Notes: a model not told the origin generated them from the sequence alone. A stretch of DNA of 64,000 nucleotides from Phaeobacter cretensis (GCF_047372505.1 NZ_JBKBEU010000001.1:3534001-3598000); one strand, 5' to 3'. Positions 8,263 to 16,837 are shown, counted from the stretch's first letter. Program-made: numbers and translations.

Positions 8263-8640
8263 TTAGGCGTCCTGTGCCAGCAAGTTTAGCGTGGTAGCCC
8301 GCAGATCGTGAAGCTCTTGCAGGGCCTCATCCAACTGCTCACGTTGTTTGAGCAGCTCTCCCATCTGCCGGTCAGCCATCTCTACAAAAGCGCGGCTCTG
8401 TGCCTCATCGCCCTCATTTTCATAAATCAGGAGCCACTGGCGGATTTCCTCAAGCTGAAAGCCGAACTTGCGTCCACGCATGATCAGCTTCATTCGCGCG
8501 CGTTCACGGGCTCCGTAAAAACGGGACCGGCCTTCGCGGTCCGGCTGCAACAATTCGATGTACTCATAGTAGCGAAGCGTGCGCGGGGTCACGTCGAATT
8601 CGCTGCACATCTCCTTGAATGACAATTTCTGTTCGGTCAT
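8263..8640 (-). CDS. MerR-family transcriptional regulator (second paralogue)
   Basis: This is a paralogue of the MerR protein at 7489–7893, with the same HTH (FKEMCSEFDVTPRTLRYYEY), wing (RARMKLIMRGRKFGFQLEEIRQWL) and a C-terminal coiled coil. A TTG six nt upstream could extend it by two residues, but GGGAG lies 8 nt before the ATG at 8640, which I prefer. The protein is 125 residues. It is divergent from the thioesterase pair at 8756 with a 115-bp shared promoter region that contains GGTT-C-AACC (8684–8692). It carries no Cys metal site. The ligand is probably an acyl-CoA or related organic molecule, by context only. Confidence 0.86.
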   Translation of the reverse strand: MTEQKLSFKEMCSEFDVTPRTLRYYEYIELLQPDREGRSRFYGARERARMKLIMRGRKFGFQLEEIRQWLLIYENEGDEAQSRAFVEMADRQMGELLKQREQLDEALQELHDLRATTLNLLAQDA

Positions 8641-8755
8641 TCCCAAATCTCCCTTAAGGGCAAACTAATCACAACAGGCAGGTGGTTCAACCGCAGGGTT
8701 GCTCTTCGATCAAGGTATGGCTGATAAAGAGTGAAACAATACAACGGGGAAGCCC

Positions 8756-9178
8756 ATGGTCGACAAGACGGAACTGGCGCGGCAGTTCATCGAAGCAATT
8801 CCACATGCAAAGGAATTGGGGATGAAACTTACCGATCTGGGGGATGGCTCCGCCGAAATTATTATGCCCTATGACGAGAAACTGATCGGCGATCCGGAAA
8901 CAGGGGTGATCCATGGCGGAGCGGTGTCGGCCTTGATGGATACATGTTGTGGTGCTGCAGTGATGTGCCATCCGTCGGGGCCCGGTGGAACCGCGACGAT
9001 GGATCTGCGCATAGATTACATGCGTGGGGCGACGCCCGGACAGCGGATTGTTACGCGTGCGACCTGCCACCACATGACCCGCAATGTGGCTTTTGTCCGC
9101 GCAACTGCCATGGACGAAGATGAGGAACATCCGGTTGCAACAGCGGTCGGCGCATTCACGGTGGAGGTCAAGTTTTGA
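8756..9178 (+). CDS. PaaI-type hotdog-fold thioesterase
   Basis: The 140-residue protein has the PaaI/YbgC-like acyl-CoA thioesterase pattern, with the conserved VIHGGAVSALMDTCCGAA region around residues 58–75 and the strand TATMDLRIDYMRGA. Such enzymes hydrolyse small aryl- or acyl-CoA thioesters. It is the first gene of a pair whose second member overlaps it by 4 bp (TTGA), so the two are translationally coupled and may form a heterodimer. Divergent from the MerR regulator at 8263, it is a likely target of that regulator. Substrate unknown. Confidence 0.87.
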   Translation: MVDKTELARQFIEAIPHAKELGMKLTDLGDGSAEIIMPYDEKLIGDPETGVIHGGAVSALMDTCCGAAVMCHPSGPGGTATMDLRIDYMRGATPGQRIVTRATCHHMTRNVAFVRATAMDEDEEHPVATAVGAFTVEVKF

Positions 9179-9741
9179 GCCGCGCCCGTCCTGAACCGGT
9201 ACAGGTGGTGAAACAGCGGCGCGATGCGGCTCTTGCGGCATTGGTGGAATCGGTGCCCTATGCCCGTTTTCTCAACATCACCTTTGATCGCCGAGGCGAT
9301 GAGCTAACGGCGCAGCTGAATTTCGACCAGAAAATTATTGGCAATCCCTTCCTCCCGGCGATCCATGGTGGGGTGACAGCGGCGTTTTTGGAAATGACGG
9401 CTGTGATGACGCTGACCTGGGCTAACCTGTGGGAGCGCATTGAGAATGGCAGTCTCGACGCAGATGAATTGACCGCTGGAAAGCTGCCTCGCCAACCCAA
9501 GACCATTGATTTCACAGTGGACTACCTGCGTTCCGGTTTGCCGCGTGATGCCTACGCGCGTGCGACTGTGTCACGGTCAGGTCGACGTTATGCGTCCGTG
9601 CATGTGGCAGCATGGCAGGATCACAAAGACAAGCTATTTGCTCAGGCAACGGGCCATTTCCTGATGCCACAAGACGCCGCCACGCTAGACACGGCCTCGC
9701 CTGAATTTGTGTCGGGCATACCGTCAGACAGTAAGGGCTAG
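9175..9741 (+). CDS. Second PaaI-family hotdog thioesterase
   Basis: The 188-residue protein is a longer hotdog thioesterase with the motif PAIHGGVTAAFLEMTAVM and the strand TIDFTVDYLRSGLPRD. The start TTG at 9175 overlaps the stop of the previous gene as TTGA. No later in-frame ATG comes before the conserved region, and the next candidate is a GTG near 9208. An acidic insert around residues 82–100 separates the two halves of the fold. It ends 6 bp before the MATE exporter gene, so three genes are probably one operon. The physiological substrate cannot be read from sequence. Confidence 0.83.
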   Translation: MSRARPEPVQVVKQRRDAALAALVESVPYARFLNITFDRRGDELTAQLNFDQKIIGNPFLPAIHGGVTAAFLEMTAVMTLTWANLWERIENGSLDADELTAGKLPRQPKTIDFTVDYLRSGLPRDAYARATVSRSGRRYASVHVAAWQDHKDKLFAQATGHFLMPQDAATLDTASPEFVSGIPSDSKG

Positions 9742-9747
9742 GGAAGA

Positions 9748-11079
9748 ATGGGTATGGCCAAATCTGAGGTGCCGGAGCAGATCAGCCATGCACGTGTGCT
9801 TAAGATTGCTCTGCCGATTGTGCTGTCCAATGCAACCGTGCCTATTTTGGGAGCGGTAGATACCGGGGTTGTCGGCCAGATGGGACTGGCCGCGCCGATC
9901 GGAGCGGTTGGCATTGGCGCTGTCATTTTGGCGACGATCTACTGGATTTTCGGGTTTCTGCGGATGGGCACCACGGGACTGGCGGCGCAGGCACGCGGCG
10001 CCGGTGATTGGGCTGAAACCGGTGCTCTTTTAACCCGTGGTATCCTGCTGGCGTTTGCAGCTGGCGCGGCTTTCATCATAGGGCAGGCCGGGGTGTTTTG
10101 GGGTGCCTTTGCGCTTGCCCCAGCCAGCGTCGAGGTGGAGAGCCTAGCGCGCGACTATTTGGAAATCCGCATTTGGGGCGCACCTGCGACTATCGCGCTT
10201 TATGCCGTGACAGGGTGGTTGATCGCCGTTGAGCGCACACGCGGCGTATTCATCCTGCAGATCTGGATGAACGGTCTCAATATCCTGTTGGATTTGTGGT
10301 TTGTGCTGGGGCTGGATTGGGGCGTTGAAGGCGTTGCGATTGCCACCTTGATTGCAGAATGGAGCGGACTGGCGCTTGGGCTGTGGCTGTGTCGCGACGC
10401 CTTCGCCGGAAGTCAGTGGTGCAACTGGGCCCGTGTTTTTGACCCGGCGAGATTGAAACGGATGATGCAGGTCAATACTGACATCATGATCCGCTCGGTG
10501 CTCTTGACCGGCTCCTTTACCACCTTTCTGTTTATTGGCGCAGATCTCGGGGATGTGACCCTTGCAGCCAATCAGGTGCTGCTGCAATTCGTTGAAATCA
10601 CAGCCTTTGCCCTAGATGGTTTTGCCTTCTCTGCAGAGGCTTTGGTGGGCAGCGCGGTTGGCTCCAAAGCGAGAACGCAGCTGCGCCAAGCAGCCGTGAT
10701 CTCCAGCCAGTGGGCCATTGGCGGAGCAGCTGCGCTGACACTGATGATCTTGTTGGGTGGCGCTTGGGTGATTGATTTGATGTCCACCTCGGAAGCGGTA
10801 CGAGCTGCGGGGCGTGATTATTTGATCTGGGCCGCACTGCTGCCGCTGATCAGCGTGGCGAGTTATATGTTCGACGGAATTTACATTGGCGCAACATGGA
10901 CCCGCGATATGCGGAACTCGGTTATACAATCGGTGGTTCTCTACATAGGGGCTCTGCTGATTTTGGTACCGACACTGGGCAATCACGGGCTTTGGGCTGC
11001 GTTGATGGTATTGAACTTGGCCAGAGGTCTGACGCTCGCCCTGCGCTACCCGCGGCTTGAGACGCAAATCGGGGGATAG
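9748..11079 (+). CDS. MATE-family multidrug/toxin exporter (DinF-like)
   Basis: The 443-residue integral membrane protein has about 12 hydrophobic segments in two similar halves, typical of MATE transporters that export cationic drugs or metabolites in exchange for Na+ or H+. The N-terminal half holds LPIVLSNATVPILGAVDTGVVGQMG, the membrane-entry motif of the DinF-like branch. It begins 6 bp after the second thioesterase, which suggests co-expression. The downstream gene is convergent. Nothing shows the exported substrate; association with thioesterases hints at an organic acid or aromatic compound, but this is speculation. Confidence 0.9.
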   Translation: MGMAKSEVPEQISHARVLKIALPIVLSNATVPILGAVDTGVVGQMGLAAPIGAVGIGAVILATIYWIFGFLRMGTTGLAAQARGAGDWAETGALLTRGILLAFAAGAAFIIGQAGVFWGAFALAPASVEVESLARDYLEIRIWGAPATIALYAVTGWLIAVERTRGVFILQIWMNGLNILLDLWFVLGLDWGVEGVAIATLIAEWSGLALGLWLCRDAFAGSQWCNWARVFDPARLKRMMQVNTDIMIRSVLLTGSFTTFLFIGADLGDVTLAANQVLLQFVEITAFALDGFAFSAEALVGSAVGSKARTQLRQAAVISSQWAIGGAAALTLMILLGGAWVIDLMSTSEAVRAAGRDYLIWAALLPLISVASYMFDGIYIGATWTRDMRNSVIQSVVLYIGALLILVPTLGNHGLWAALMVLNLARGLTLALRYPRLETQIGG

Positions 11080-11134
11080 GTGCTGGGATTGGACAGAACA
11101 TCACCCCGGAAACCTATGGGTCCCGGAGCGGTTG

Positions 11135-11476
11135 TTACAAGAGTTGGTTCAATGCTTCGGTCGGGCGACCGATCACAGCCGTTGATTGGGTTATCGCGAT
11201 TGGACGTTCAATCAGTATCGGATTTTCTGACATAGCCGCGATCAGGGGTGCGTCACCATCTGACGCGTTAAGTTTTTGCTCTTTAAAGATCTTTTCGCCA
11301 GTGCGCATCATCTCAATTGCGGTGATGCCAAGCTTTGCAACGACTTCAGTTAGCTCAGCAACCGACGGAGCGTCTTTGAGGTAAAGCCGAACCGCGATTT
11401 CTGCGCCGCCGTCCTCAAGCAGGGCGAGGCCTGCGCGGGATTTTGAGCAGCGCGGGTTGTGCCAATAGGTGATCAT
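11135..11476 (-). CDS. ArsC-family glutaredoxin-dependent reductase-like protein
   Basis: The 113-residue protein has the ArsC/Spx fold start MITYWHNPRCSKSRAGLALL, with the active-site Cys at about residue 10 in the CxxxR form. It also has the family pattern NPILIERPIAI near the C-terminus. ArsC-like proteins reduce arsenate with glutathione/glutaredoxin, but many members (YfgD type) stand outside ars operons with unproved roles. Here it overlaps the end of pyrD by 4 bp (ATGA) and no arsenic gene is nearby. I therefore give no gene symbol. Confidence 0.85.
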   Translation of the reverse strand: MITYWHNPRCSKSRAGLALLEDGGAEIAVRLYLKDAPSVAELTEVVAKLGITAIEMMRTGEKIFKEQKLNASDGDAPLIAAMSENPILIERPIAITQSTAVIGRPTEALNQLL

Positions 11477-12531
11477 AACCAGTCTCCGCGTTTGCTGCCC
11501 ACAGCGTCTGCGACATTGGCATAGCCATCACGCTCAAGCAGATCATCCAGGCCACGTGCTATTTTACCTGCCAAGGACAGCCCGCTGTAGACCATGGCGG
11601 TGTAGAACTGGACGGCTGAGGCCCCGGCGCAGATCTTGGCGTAAGCCTGTTCGGCATTTGCGATTCCGCCAACCCCGACCAATGGTACTCGACCATCTAG
11701 CAATTCAGACAATTGCGCCAACACGCGGGTGGATTTTTCAAACAGAGGCGCGCCGGACAGCCCACCCATTTCGCCACGGTGGGCGCTGCGCAACCCGTCG
11801 CGATCAAGCGTGGTATTGGTTGCAATAATGGCGTCAATACCTGTTTTGATTGCAACCTCGGCAATATCCGCGATTCCTGCAGGATCGAGGTCGGGGGCAA
11901 TTTTCAGGAACACTGGGATATGCTTGTCCAGATCATCGCGGGTTTTGACTACGCCACTAAGGAGCGCAGATAGCGCAGCTTTGCCCTGAAGATCCCGCAG
12001 TTTTTCGGTGTTTGGAGACGAGACATTAACGGTGGCGAAATCCAGATGAGCGCCGCAATGGTCCAACACCTTGGCAAAATCTTCGGCGCGGTCGTCACTA
12101 TCCTTGTTGGCACCAAGGTTGAGACCGATCACCGCATCGCGGGGCCGGGCCGCAAGGCGTTGTCCTATCACCTCCATGCCTTCGTTGTTAAAACCAAACC
12201 GATTGATCGCGGCATGATCTTCCGTCAAGCGAAACAAGCGCGGTTTTGGGTTGCCGGGTTGCGGGCGTGGGGTCGCGGCGCCCACTTCGATAAAGCCAAA
12301 TCCTGCCTGGCTGAGCGGGCGTAGCGCCTCAGCGTTTTTGTCAAAGCCCGCAGCAAGCCCAACGGGGTTTGGCAGATTGAGGCCTGCAATCTGAGTGGCA
12401 AGCCGGGGTGATATCACCGGACCGGGAGCAGGGGTTAGCCCCAGTTTCAACGCCTTGATCGACAGGCCATGAGCCGCCTCGGGATCGCATTTGTGCAGGG
12501 CACCAAGGGCGAGACGTTCAACCAGGTTCAC
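11473..12531 (-). CDS. pyrD: Dihydroorotate dehydrogenase (quinone), class 2
   Basis: The fourth step of pyrimidine synthesis, oxidation of dihydroorotate to orotate with electrons passed to quinone, is assigned to this 352-residue protein. The N-terminal helical extension that binds the membrane (MNLVERLALGALHKCDPEAAHGL) marks class 2. The FMN and active-site motifs NRFGFNNEGM, ATVNVSSPNTEKLRDLQG and IATNTTLDRDGL are present, with the catalytic Ser in VNVSSPNT. It starts with GTG overlapping the DUF952 stop (GTGA) and its stop overlaps the arsC-like start, so the three genes are translationally coupled. Confidence 0.95.
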   Translation of the reverse strand: MNLVERLALGALHKCDPEAAHGLSIKALKLGLTPAPGPVISPRLATQIAGLNLPNPVGLAAGFDKNAEALRPLSQAGFGFIEVGAATPRPQPGNPKPRLFRLTEDHAAINRFGFNNEGMEVIGQRLAARPRDAVIGLNLGANKDSDDRAEDFAKVLDHCGAHLDFATVNVSSPNTEKLRDLQGKAALSALLSGVVKTRDDLDKHIPVFLKIAPDLDPAGIADIAEVAIKTGIDAIIATNTTLDRDGLRSAHRGEMGGLSGAPLFEKSTRVLAQLSELLDGRVPLVGVGGIANAEQAYAKICAGASAVQFYTAMVYSGLSLAGKIARGLDDLLERDGYANVADAVGSKRGDWL

Positions 12532-12866
12532 GCCATGTCCTCCGGAAATTGATGGCGTCCGTCCACTAACGGGAGCGGTTTGGCCCAGATCACATCATCC
12601 ATGGTCATCTTGCGATAGAGATGTGGGAATTCTGCTCCGCCGCGGGAGACTTCCCAGCGTAGGTCAGAGCCCAGCTGGTCGGCGTCAAGGGCGATCAACC
12701 ACAGACCGACGGCCCCGGCAAAATGCTTGGCGGCGGTCTCCTGGGATTGGCTGGCAGTGGAGAAATGAATGTAGCCATCACTCAGGTCGATGGGAGCGCC
12801 GAGCGTCTCGCCCTCTGTCTGAAGCACAGTCCATTCGTCGGTACGGAAAATCTTGAAGATGAGCAT
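12528..12866 (-). CDS. DUF952 domain protein
   Basis: The 112-residue protein matches the small conserved DUF952 family, with LIFKIFRTDEWTVLQTEG at the start, the motif DGYIHFSTASQSQETAAKHF and the acidic LWLIALDADQLG. The family is related in fold to the RNA 2'-phosphotransferase/ADP-ribosylation folds, but no reaction is proven. It is first in a coupled set with pyrD and the arsC-like gene. A sharp promoter is not visible in the 154 bp separating it from the divergent 5'-nucleotidase gene. Confidence 0.85.
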   Translation of the reverse strand: MLIFKIFRTDEWTVLQTEGETLGAPIDLSDGYIHFSTASQSQETAAKHFAGAVGLWLIALDADQLGSDLRWEVSRGGAEFPHLYRKMTMDDVIWAKPLPLVDGRHQFPEDMA

Positions 12867-13020
12867 GGCGCGGTGATGCCCTGAGGGCGAAGGTGAATCA
12901 AGGCTGAATATTACTCACCTTGACGTAAAGGCAGCACGTTGAGGGATTTTTCCCCTTTGACTGTTTGGGGATTTCGCCGCACCATTCGCCCAATAAAACA
13001 AGCCAGGGGAGTTTTATTCC

Positions 13021-14583
13021 ATGATGACGCGTTTTCTGACGTCTGTAGCCGCACTTGGCCTGACGGCTGGCGTAGCGGCAGCGGACTACAAGCTGACCAT
13101 TCTGCACACCAACGACTTTCATGACCGGTTTGATCCGATCAGCAAGTATGATGGGCCCTGTTCGGCCGAGGACAACACCGAAGGCAAGTGTTTCGGCGGT
13201 ATCGCGCGGATGATCACCGCCATTGACGCGGCACGCGCGCGTGCGGGTGACAACCAACTGCTGTTGGATGCGGGCGATTGGTTCCAGGGGTCGCTCTATT
13301 ATACGCAATATGGCGGCGCGATGGTTGCCGAGTTCATGACGCAGCTTGAGTATGACGCGATGGCGGTGGGCAACCACGAATTTGACGATGGTCCCGAAGG
13401 GCTAGCCGAGTTCCTCGACAATGTCAGCTTTCCGGTCTTGTCAGCCAATATCGACGTCAGCGGCAACAATCTGCTGGCCGGGAAGGTCTCAAAATCGGTG
13501 ACGCTTGACGTCGGCGGCGAGCAGGTTGGCATCGTGTCGGTTCTCGCCGTGGACACAAGCGAGACGTCCTCGCCCGGACCATCCGTCATTTTCTCGCCCA
13601 CGGTAGATGCCGCACAGGCAGAGATTGATGCGTTGGAGGCGGACGGGGTGAACAAGATCATTCTGCTCACTCATGTCGGCCTTTCCGAGGACATGCGCCT
13701 TGCCGAGGCGCTGAGCGGCGTGGACCTGATTATCGGCGGGCATTCGCACACCTTGCTGAGCAATACAGCAGAGCGTGCCGCAGGGCCTTACCCCACCATG
13801 GTGAACAGCGTGCCGATTGTGCAGGCCTATGCCTATAGCAAGTACCTTGGTGAGCTGAATGTGACCTTTGACGATGCTGGTGTCGTGACCGAAATCGTGG
13901 GCGAGCCGATCCTGCTGGATGCCTCTGTGACAGAGGACGCAACCGCGGTTGCACGTGTGGCCGAGCTTGCCAAGCCGCTGGAAGAGTTGCGCAACAAGGT
14001 GGTGACGACGATCAATGAACCGCTTGGCGGGGATCGCGCGGTATGCCGGGCGCAGGAATGTTCGATGGGCACGCTGATTACGGATGCGATGTTGGCGCGG
14101 GTGGCCGATCAGGGTATTCAGGTTGCAATCCAGAACGGCGGTGGCATCCGCGCATCGATTGATGCGGGAGAAGTGACGATGGGCGAGGTGCTGACGGTTC
14201 TGCCGTTCCAGAACACGCTGTCAACCTTTGAGGTCAGCGGTGCCACGCTGGTCGCGGCACTTGAGAACGGTGTGAGCAAGCTCGAAGAGGGTGCCGGGCG
14301 TTTCCCGCAGGTAGCGGGGATGACCTATACGCTGGATGCAAGCCAGCCCGCCGGCAGCCGGATCAGCGATGTGATGGTCGCAGGTGCGCCGATTGAAATG
14401 GATACGGTGTATGGCGTTGTGTCCAACAACTATGTGCGCAATGGCGGGGACGGCTACAAGATGTTCCGCGACGCGGCGAATGCCTATGACTTTGGCCCCG
14501 ATCTGGCCGATGTGACGGCGGAGTATCTGGCGGAAAACGCGCCCTACAAGCCCTATACGGACGGCCGTATCAGCCAGAAGTAA
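13021..14583 (+). CDS. Secreted bifunctional 5'-nucleotidase / metallophosphoesterase (UshA type)
   Basis: The 520-residue protein starts with a signal peptide MMTRFLTSVAALGLTAGVAA. The metallophosphoesterase domain follows, with HTNDFHDRF, LLLDAGDWFQGS, AVGNHEFDDG and GGHSHTLL as metal and phosphate ligands. The C-terminal 5'-nucleotidase domain has IQNGGGIRASIDAGEV and the adenine-stacking region near YVRNGGDGYKMF. It would dephosphorylate nucleotides in the periplasm to recover phosphate and nucleoside. SoxB in this window is a distant member of the same superfamily. A clear intrinsic terminator follows. Confidence 0.92.
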   Translation: MMTRFLTSVAALGLTAGVAAADYKLTILHTNDFHDRFDPISKYDGPCSAEDNTEGKCFGGIARMITAIDAARARAGDNQLLLDAGDWFQGSLYYTQYGGAMVAEFMTQLEYDAMAVGNHEFDDGPEGLAEFLDNVSFPVLSANIDVSGNNLLAGKVSKSVTLDVGGEQVGIVSVLAVDTSETSSPGPSVIFSPTVDAAQAEIDALEADGVNKIILLTHVGLSEDMRLAEALSGVDLIIGGHSHTLLSNTAERAAGPYPTMVNSVPIVQAYAYSKYLGELNVTFDDAGVVTEIVGEPILLDASVTEDATAVARVAELAKPLEELRNKVVTTINEPLGGDRAVCRAQECSMGTLITDAMLARVADQGIQVAIQNGGGIRASIDAGEVTMGEVLTVLPFQNTLSTFEVSGATLVAALENGVSKLEEGAGRFPQVAGMTYTLDASQPAGSRISDVMVAGAPIEMDTVYGVVSNNYVRNGGDGYKMFRDAANAYDFGPDLADVTAEYLAENAPYKPYTDGRISQK

Positions 14584-14622
14584 CCAACCACCGCTGGCTA
14601 TGGATGGCAGAGAAAATACCAG

Positions 14623-14659
14623 AGATCGCGCTTCTTCGTGGGCGCGGTCTTTGTTTTTT
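14623..14659 (+). terminator. Intrinsic terminator after the 5'-nucleotidase gene
   Basis: A 9-bp stem AGATCGCGC/GCGCGGTCT (one G–T pair) with a 9–10-nt loop is followed by TTTGTTTTTT. It lies 40 bp past the stop of the 5'-nucleotidase. Because it would be translated by the longest upstream frame of the DUF1992 gene, it argues that this gene starts further downstream. Confidence 0.8.
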
Positions 14660-14684
14660 GGATAGGCTCATGCATAAAAGATGC

Positions 14685-14993
14685 ATGGACCATCCACTGA
14701 TTGATCTCATCTCCGCGCGTATCCAGAAGGCCGAAGCCGAGGGCGCCTTTGATAATCTTCCGGGGGCCGGGAAACCACTGCCCAAGGTCGAGGATCCGGA
14801 AAACGCATTGATCCGCCGGGTGATGCAGGAGAATGGCGCGGTACCGGAATTCGTCTCGCTATCCCGAACGCTGGCCGCACTGCGGTTGGAGCTGCAGGAG
14901 ACCGGCGACCGTAGTCGCCGGAAAGACATCATGCAGGAAATGTCGATGCTTGAGGCCCGGATGGATTTGGCAAGAAAAGCCTACAGTAAATAG
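14685..14993 (+). CDS. DUF1992 (DnaJ homologue subfamily C member 28-like) protein
   Basis: The 102-residue protein contains the DUF1992 core: MDHPLIDLISARIQKAEAEG, then the conserved FDNLPGAGKPL and a C-terminal helix pair. The family lacks a J domain and its function is unknown. An upstream in-frame start at 14604 exists, but the added residues are the translation of the terminator at 14623–14659. The family normally begins close to this Met. An intermediate Met is at 14670. Downstream, the MarR regulator gene is convergent. Confidence 0.82.
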   Translation: MDHPLIDLISARIQKAEAEGAFDNLPGAGKPLPKVEDPENALIRRVMQENGAVPEFVSLSRTLAALRLELQETGDRSRRKDIMQEMSMLEARMDLARKAYSK

Positions 14994-15097
14994 CAACTAC
15001 ACGGCTCTTGTGCGTGATGGACAGGAAAAGGTCCGGTGTTTGAGGTTAAGCCCGAGTACTCAAGCGCGCAGATCTACGTGACCGCAACTTAGACACA

Positions 15098-15586
15098 CTA
15101 GGTTTTGGGGGGCGATATATGCCCACGGTGCGGCGCGCGGCGAAGCCGGTCACCAATCTGGGTGGCCTTGGTCAACAATGTCGCCATTTGCACCTGTTCA
15201 GCAGGGGTTAGCCCGGTCAGAATATCCGACTGCAAGTCCTCTACAATGGGAAGTGCTTCGCGTAAGAGAGAGTGGCCTTCTTCGGTCAAAGACACCATTC
15301 TTGCGCGCTTGTCAGAAGGTGAAATATCGCGCTGGATCAGTGCTTTAGTCACCAGGCGGTCGATCACCTTACCAAGCGTGGCGCGGTCATATGCGATGCG
15401 CGCAGCGATGGTCGCTTGGTCGGCGCCTGGTTCACGGGCGATGGCAGCAACTGTCGCAAATTGTACCGGGGTCAGGTCAATATTATGCCGCGCCATATGG
15501 TCTGCAAAGAGTGCGACGGATATTTGGTGCAATCGTCGTATTAAGTGGCCGGGGGATTGCAAGGTATCTATCGTTGGCTCAGCCAT
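15098..15586 (-). CDS. MarR-family transcriptional regulator
   Basis: The 162-residue protein has the MarR winged helix: LTPVQFATVAAIAREPGADQ, the recognition region ATLGKVIDRLVTKALIQRD and the wing SPSDKRARMVSLTEEG. N- and C-terminal helices would dimerise. MarR proteins usually repress their own gene and a neighbour, releasing DNA on binding a phenolic or similar ligand. A palindrome, CTCGA-N5-TCGAG, lies 36–50 bp upstream of its start in the divergent region shared with mnmH. Ligand and targets are unknown. Confidence 0.9.
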   Translation of the reverse strand: MAEPTIDTLQSPGHLIRRLHQISVALFADHMARHNIDLTPVQFATVAAIAREPGADQATIAARIAYDRATLGKVIDRLVTKALIQRDISPSDKRARMVSLTEEGHSLLREALPIVEDLQSDILTGLTPAEQVQMATLLTKATQIGDRLRRAPHRGHISPPKT

Positions 15587-15621
15587 GTCTCGCCTCCCGT
15601 TGGAAAATGGCTCTTAATAGT

Positions 15622-15636
15622 CTCGATTGAGTCGAG
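15622..15636. promoter_or_regulatory. Palindrome CTCGA-N5-TCGAG, candidate MarR operator
   Basis: A perfect 5-bp inverted repeat with a 5-bp spacer lies between the MarR gene (start 15586) and the divergent mnmH gene (start 15751). Its position close to the MarR start fits autorepression. The arm is short, so chance occurrence is possible. Confidence 0.4.
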
Positions 15637-15750
15637 TGTGCCAGAACTATAGATAGAATTTAAAGCGAATCTTCCATCCATAGTAAAATGTTTACGGGTT
15701 GAAGGGAATGCGACTTTTCCTTGAACAGCTAGCGGAGTAGATCACCGGAT

Positions 15751-16803
15751 ATGGTCATTCGTTTTAAATCGCTAACCGAAATCCTTGATCAGGACTACGA
15801 TTGCGTCATTGACGTGCGGAGTCCCGCTGAATTTGCAGAAGACCATTGGCCGGGCGCTATCAACCTGCCGGTTTTAGACAATGATGAACGAGCCGAAGTT
15901 GGCACCATCTATGTGCAGGAAAGCCCGTTTCTCGCGCGTAAGGTGGGAGCGGCAAAAGTGTTCCGAAACGCAGCCGATCATGTAGAACAACGTCTGAGCC
16001 ACCATCCGGGATCTTGGCGTCCGCTTGTCTACTGCTGGCGGGGTGGGCAAAGGTCTGGCAGCTTCACCTGGTTGTTGCAACAGATTGGCTGGCGTGCGGA
16101 TGTCGTGGAAGGTGGCTACCAGAGCTATCGGCGCCTGGTGCACGACTATCTATACGACGCGCCATTGCCGCACCGCTTTGTTGCGCTGGACGGCTATACA
16201 GGCACTGCGAAAACCGAAATTCTCAAGCGGGTTGGTATGCTTGGCGGACAAGTACTGGATCTCGAAGGTCTCGCGCATCATCGGGGATCTCTGCTTGGAG
16301 ACTATCTGACACCACAACCCAGTCAAAAAGCCTTCGAATCTGAGCTGGCCGGGCAACTGGCCCGGATGAACCCCGATCGGCCAGTGCTGATTGAGGCAGA
16401 ATCCAGTAAGATTGGCGCACGGATTATCCCGCCGCAGCTTTGGGCTGGTCTGAAACGGGCACCGCGGATAAAGGTTGAGGCAAAGGTGACTGCGCGTTGC
16501 CAGTATCTGCTGTCAGGCTATGAGGATATCCTCTCCAATGCACCTATGCTGCGGGAGCGTTTGGATGGCTTGCGGGCGCATCGATCCAACGCGGTTGTTG
16601 ATGGCTGGTTTGATATGATTGCGGCAGGCGACAAACCTGCGCTCACCGAGGCATTGATGGTGCAGCACTACGATCCGGCTTATGAAAGCGCCCGCCGGAG
16701 CATCGGTGCGGATGTCATATCGACGCTGCAGGCGGGGGATTTGGGCACATCAGATCTTGATCGGATAGCGGCTGATCTTCTGACGTTTCTTGACGGGCTC
16801 TGA
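15751..16803 (+). CDS. mnmH: tRNA 2-selenouridine synthase
   Basis: The 350-residue protein replaces sulfur by selenium in mnm5s2U at the wobble base of tRNAs, using selenophosphate and a geranylated intermediate. The N-terminal rhodanese domain carries the catalytic Cys at about residue 95 in LVYCWRGGQRSGS. The second domain has a P-loop, DGYTGTAKTE, at about 148–156. Length matches YbbB/SelU. The gene converges with the SelD fusion just 34 bp away, which supplies selenophosphate. No selA, selB or tRNA-Sec is seen, so this locus appears devoted to selenouridine rather than selenocysteine. Confidence 0.94.
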   Translation: MVIRFKSLTEILDQDYDCVIDVRSPAEFAEDHWPGAINLPVLDNDERAEVGTIYVQESPFLARKVGAAKVFRNAADHVEQRLSHHPGSWRPLVYCWRGGQRSGSFTWLLQQIGWRADVVEGGYQSYRRLVHDYLYDAPLPHRFVALDGYTGTAKTEILKRVGMLGGQVLDLEGLAHHRGSLLGDYLTPQPSQKAFESELAGQLARMNPDRPVLIEAESSKIGARIIPPQLWAGLKRAPRIKVEAKVTARCQYLLSGYEDILSNAPMLRERLDGLRAHRSNAVVDGWFDMIAAGDKPALTEALMVQHYDPAYESARRSIGADVISTLQAGDLGTSDLDRIAADLLTFLDGL

Positions 16804-16837
16804 TCATTTCGGAGCCCGATGCGGGCCGCTAACGGCG

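Noticed and set aside
11135..11476. Arsenic-resistance locus
   Set aside because: Only an ArsC-fold protein is present, coupled to pyrD, with no arsenite exporter, ArsR or ArsH beside it.
12898..13377. Minus-strand frame opposite the 5'-nucleotidase start
   Set aside because: Antisense to the signal peptide and first metal-binding motifs of a well-supported gene.
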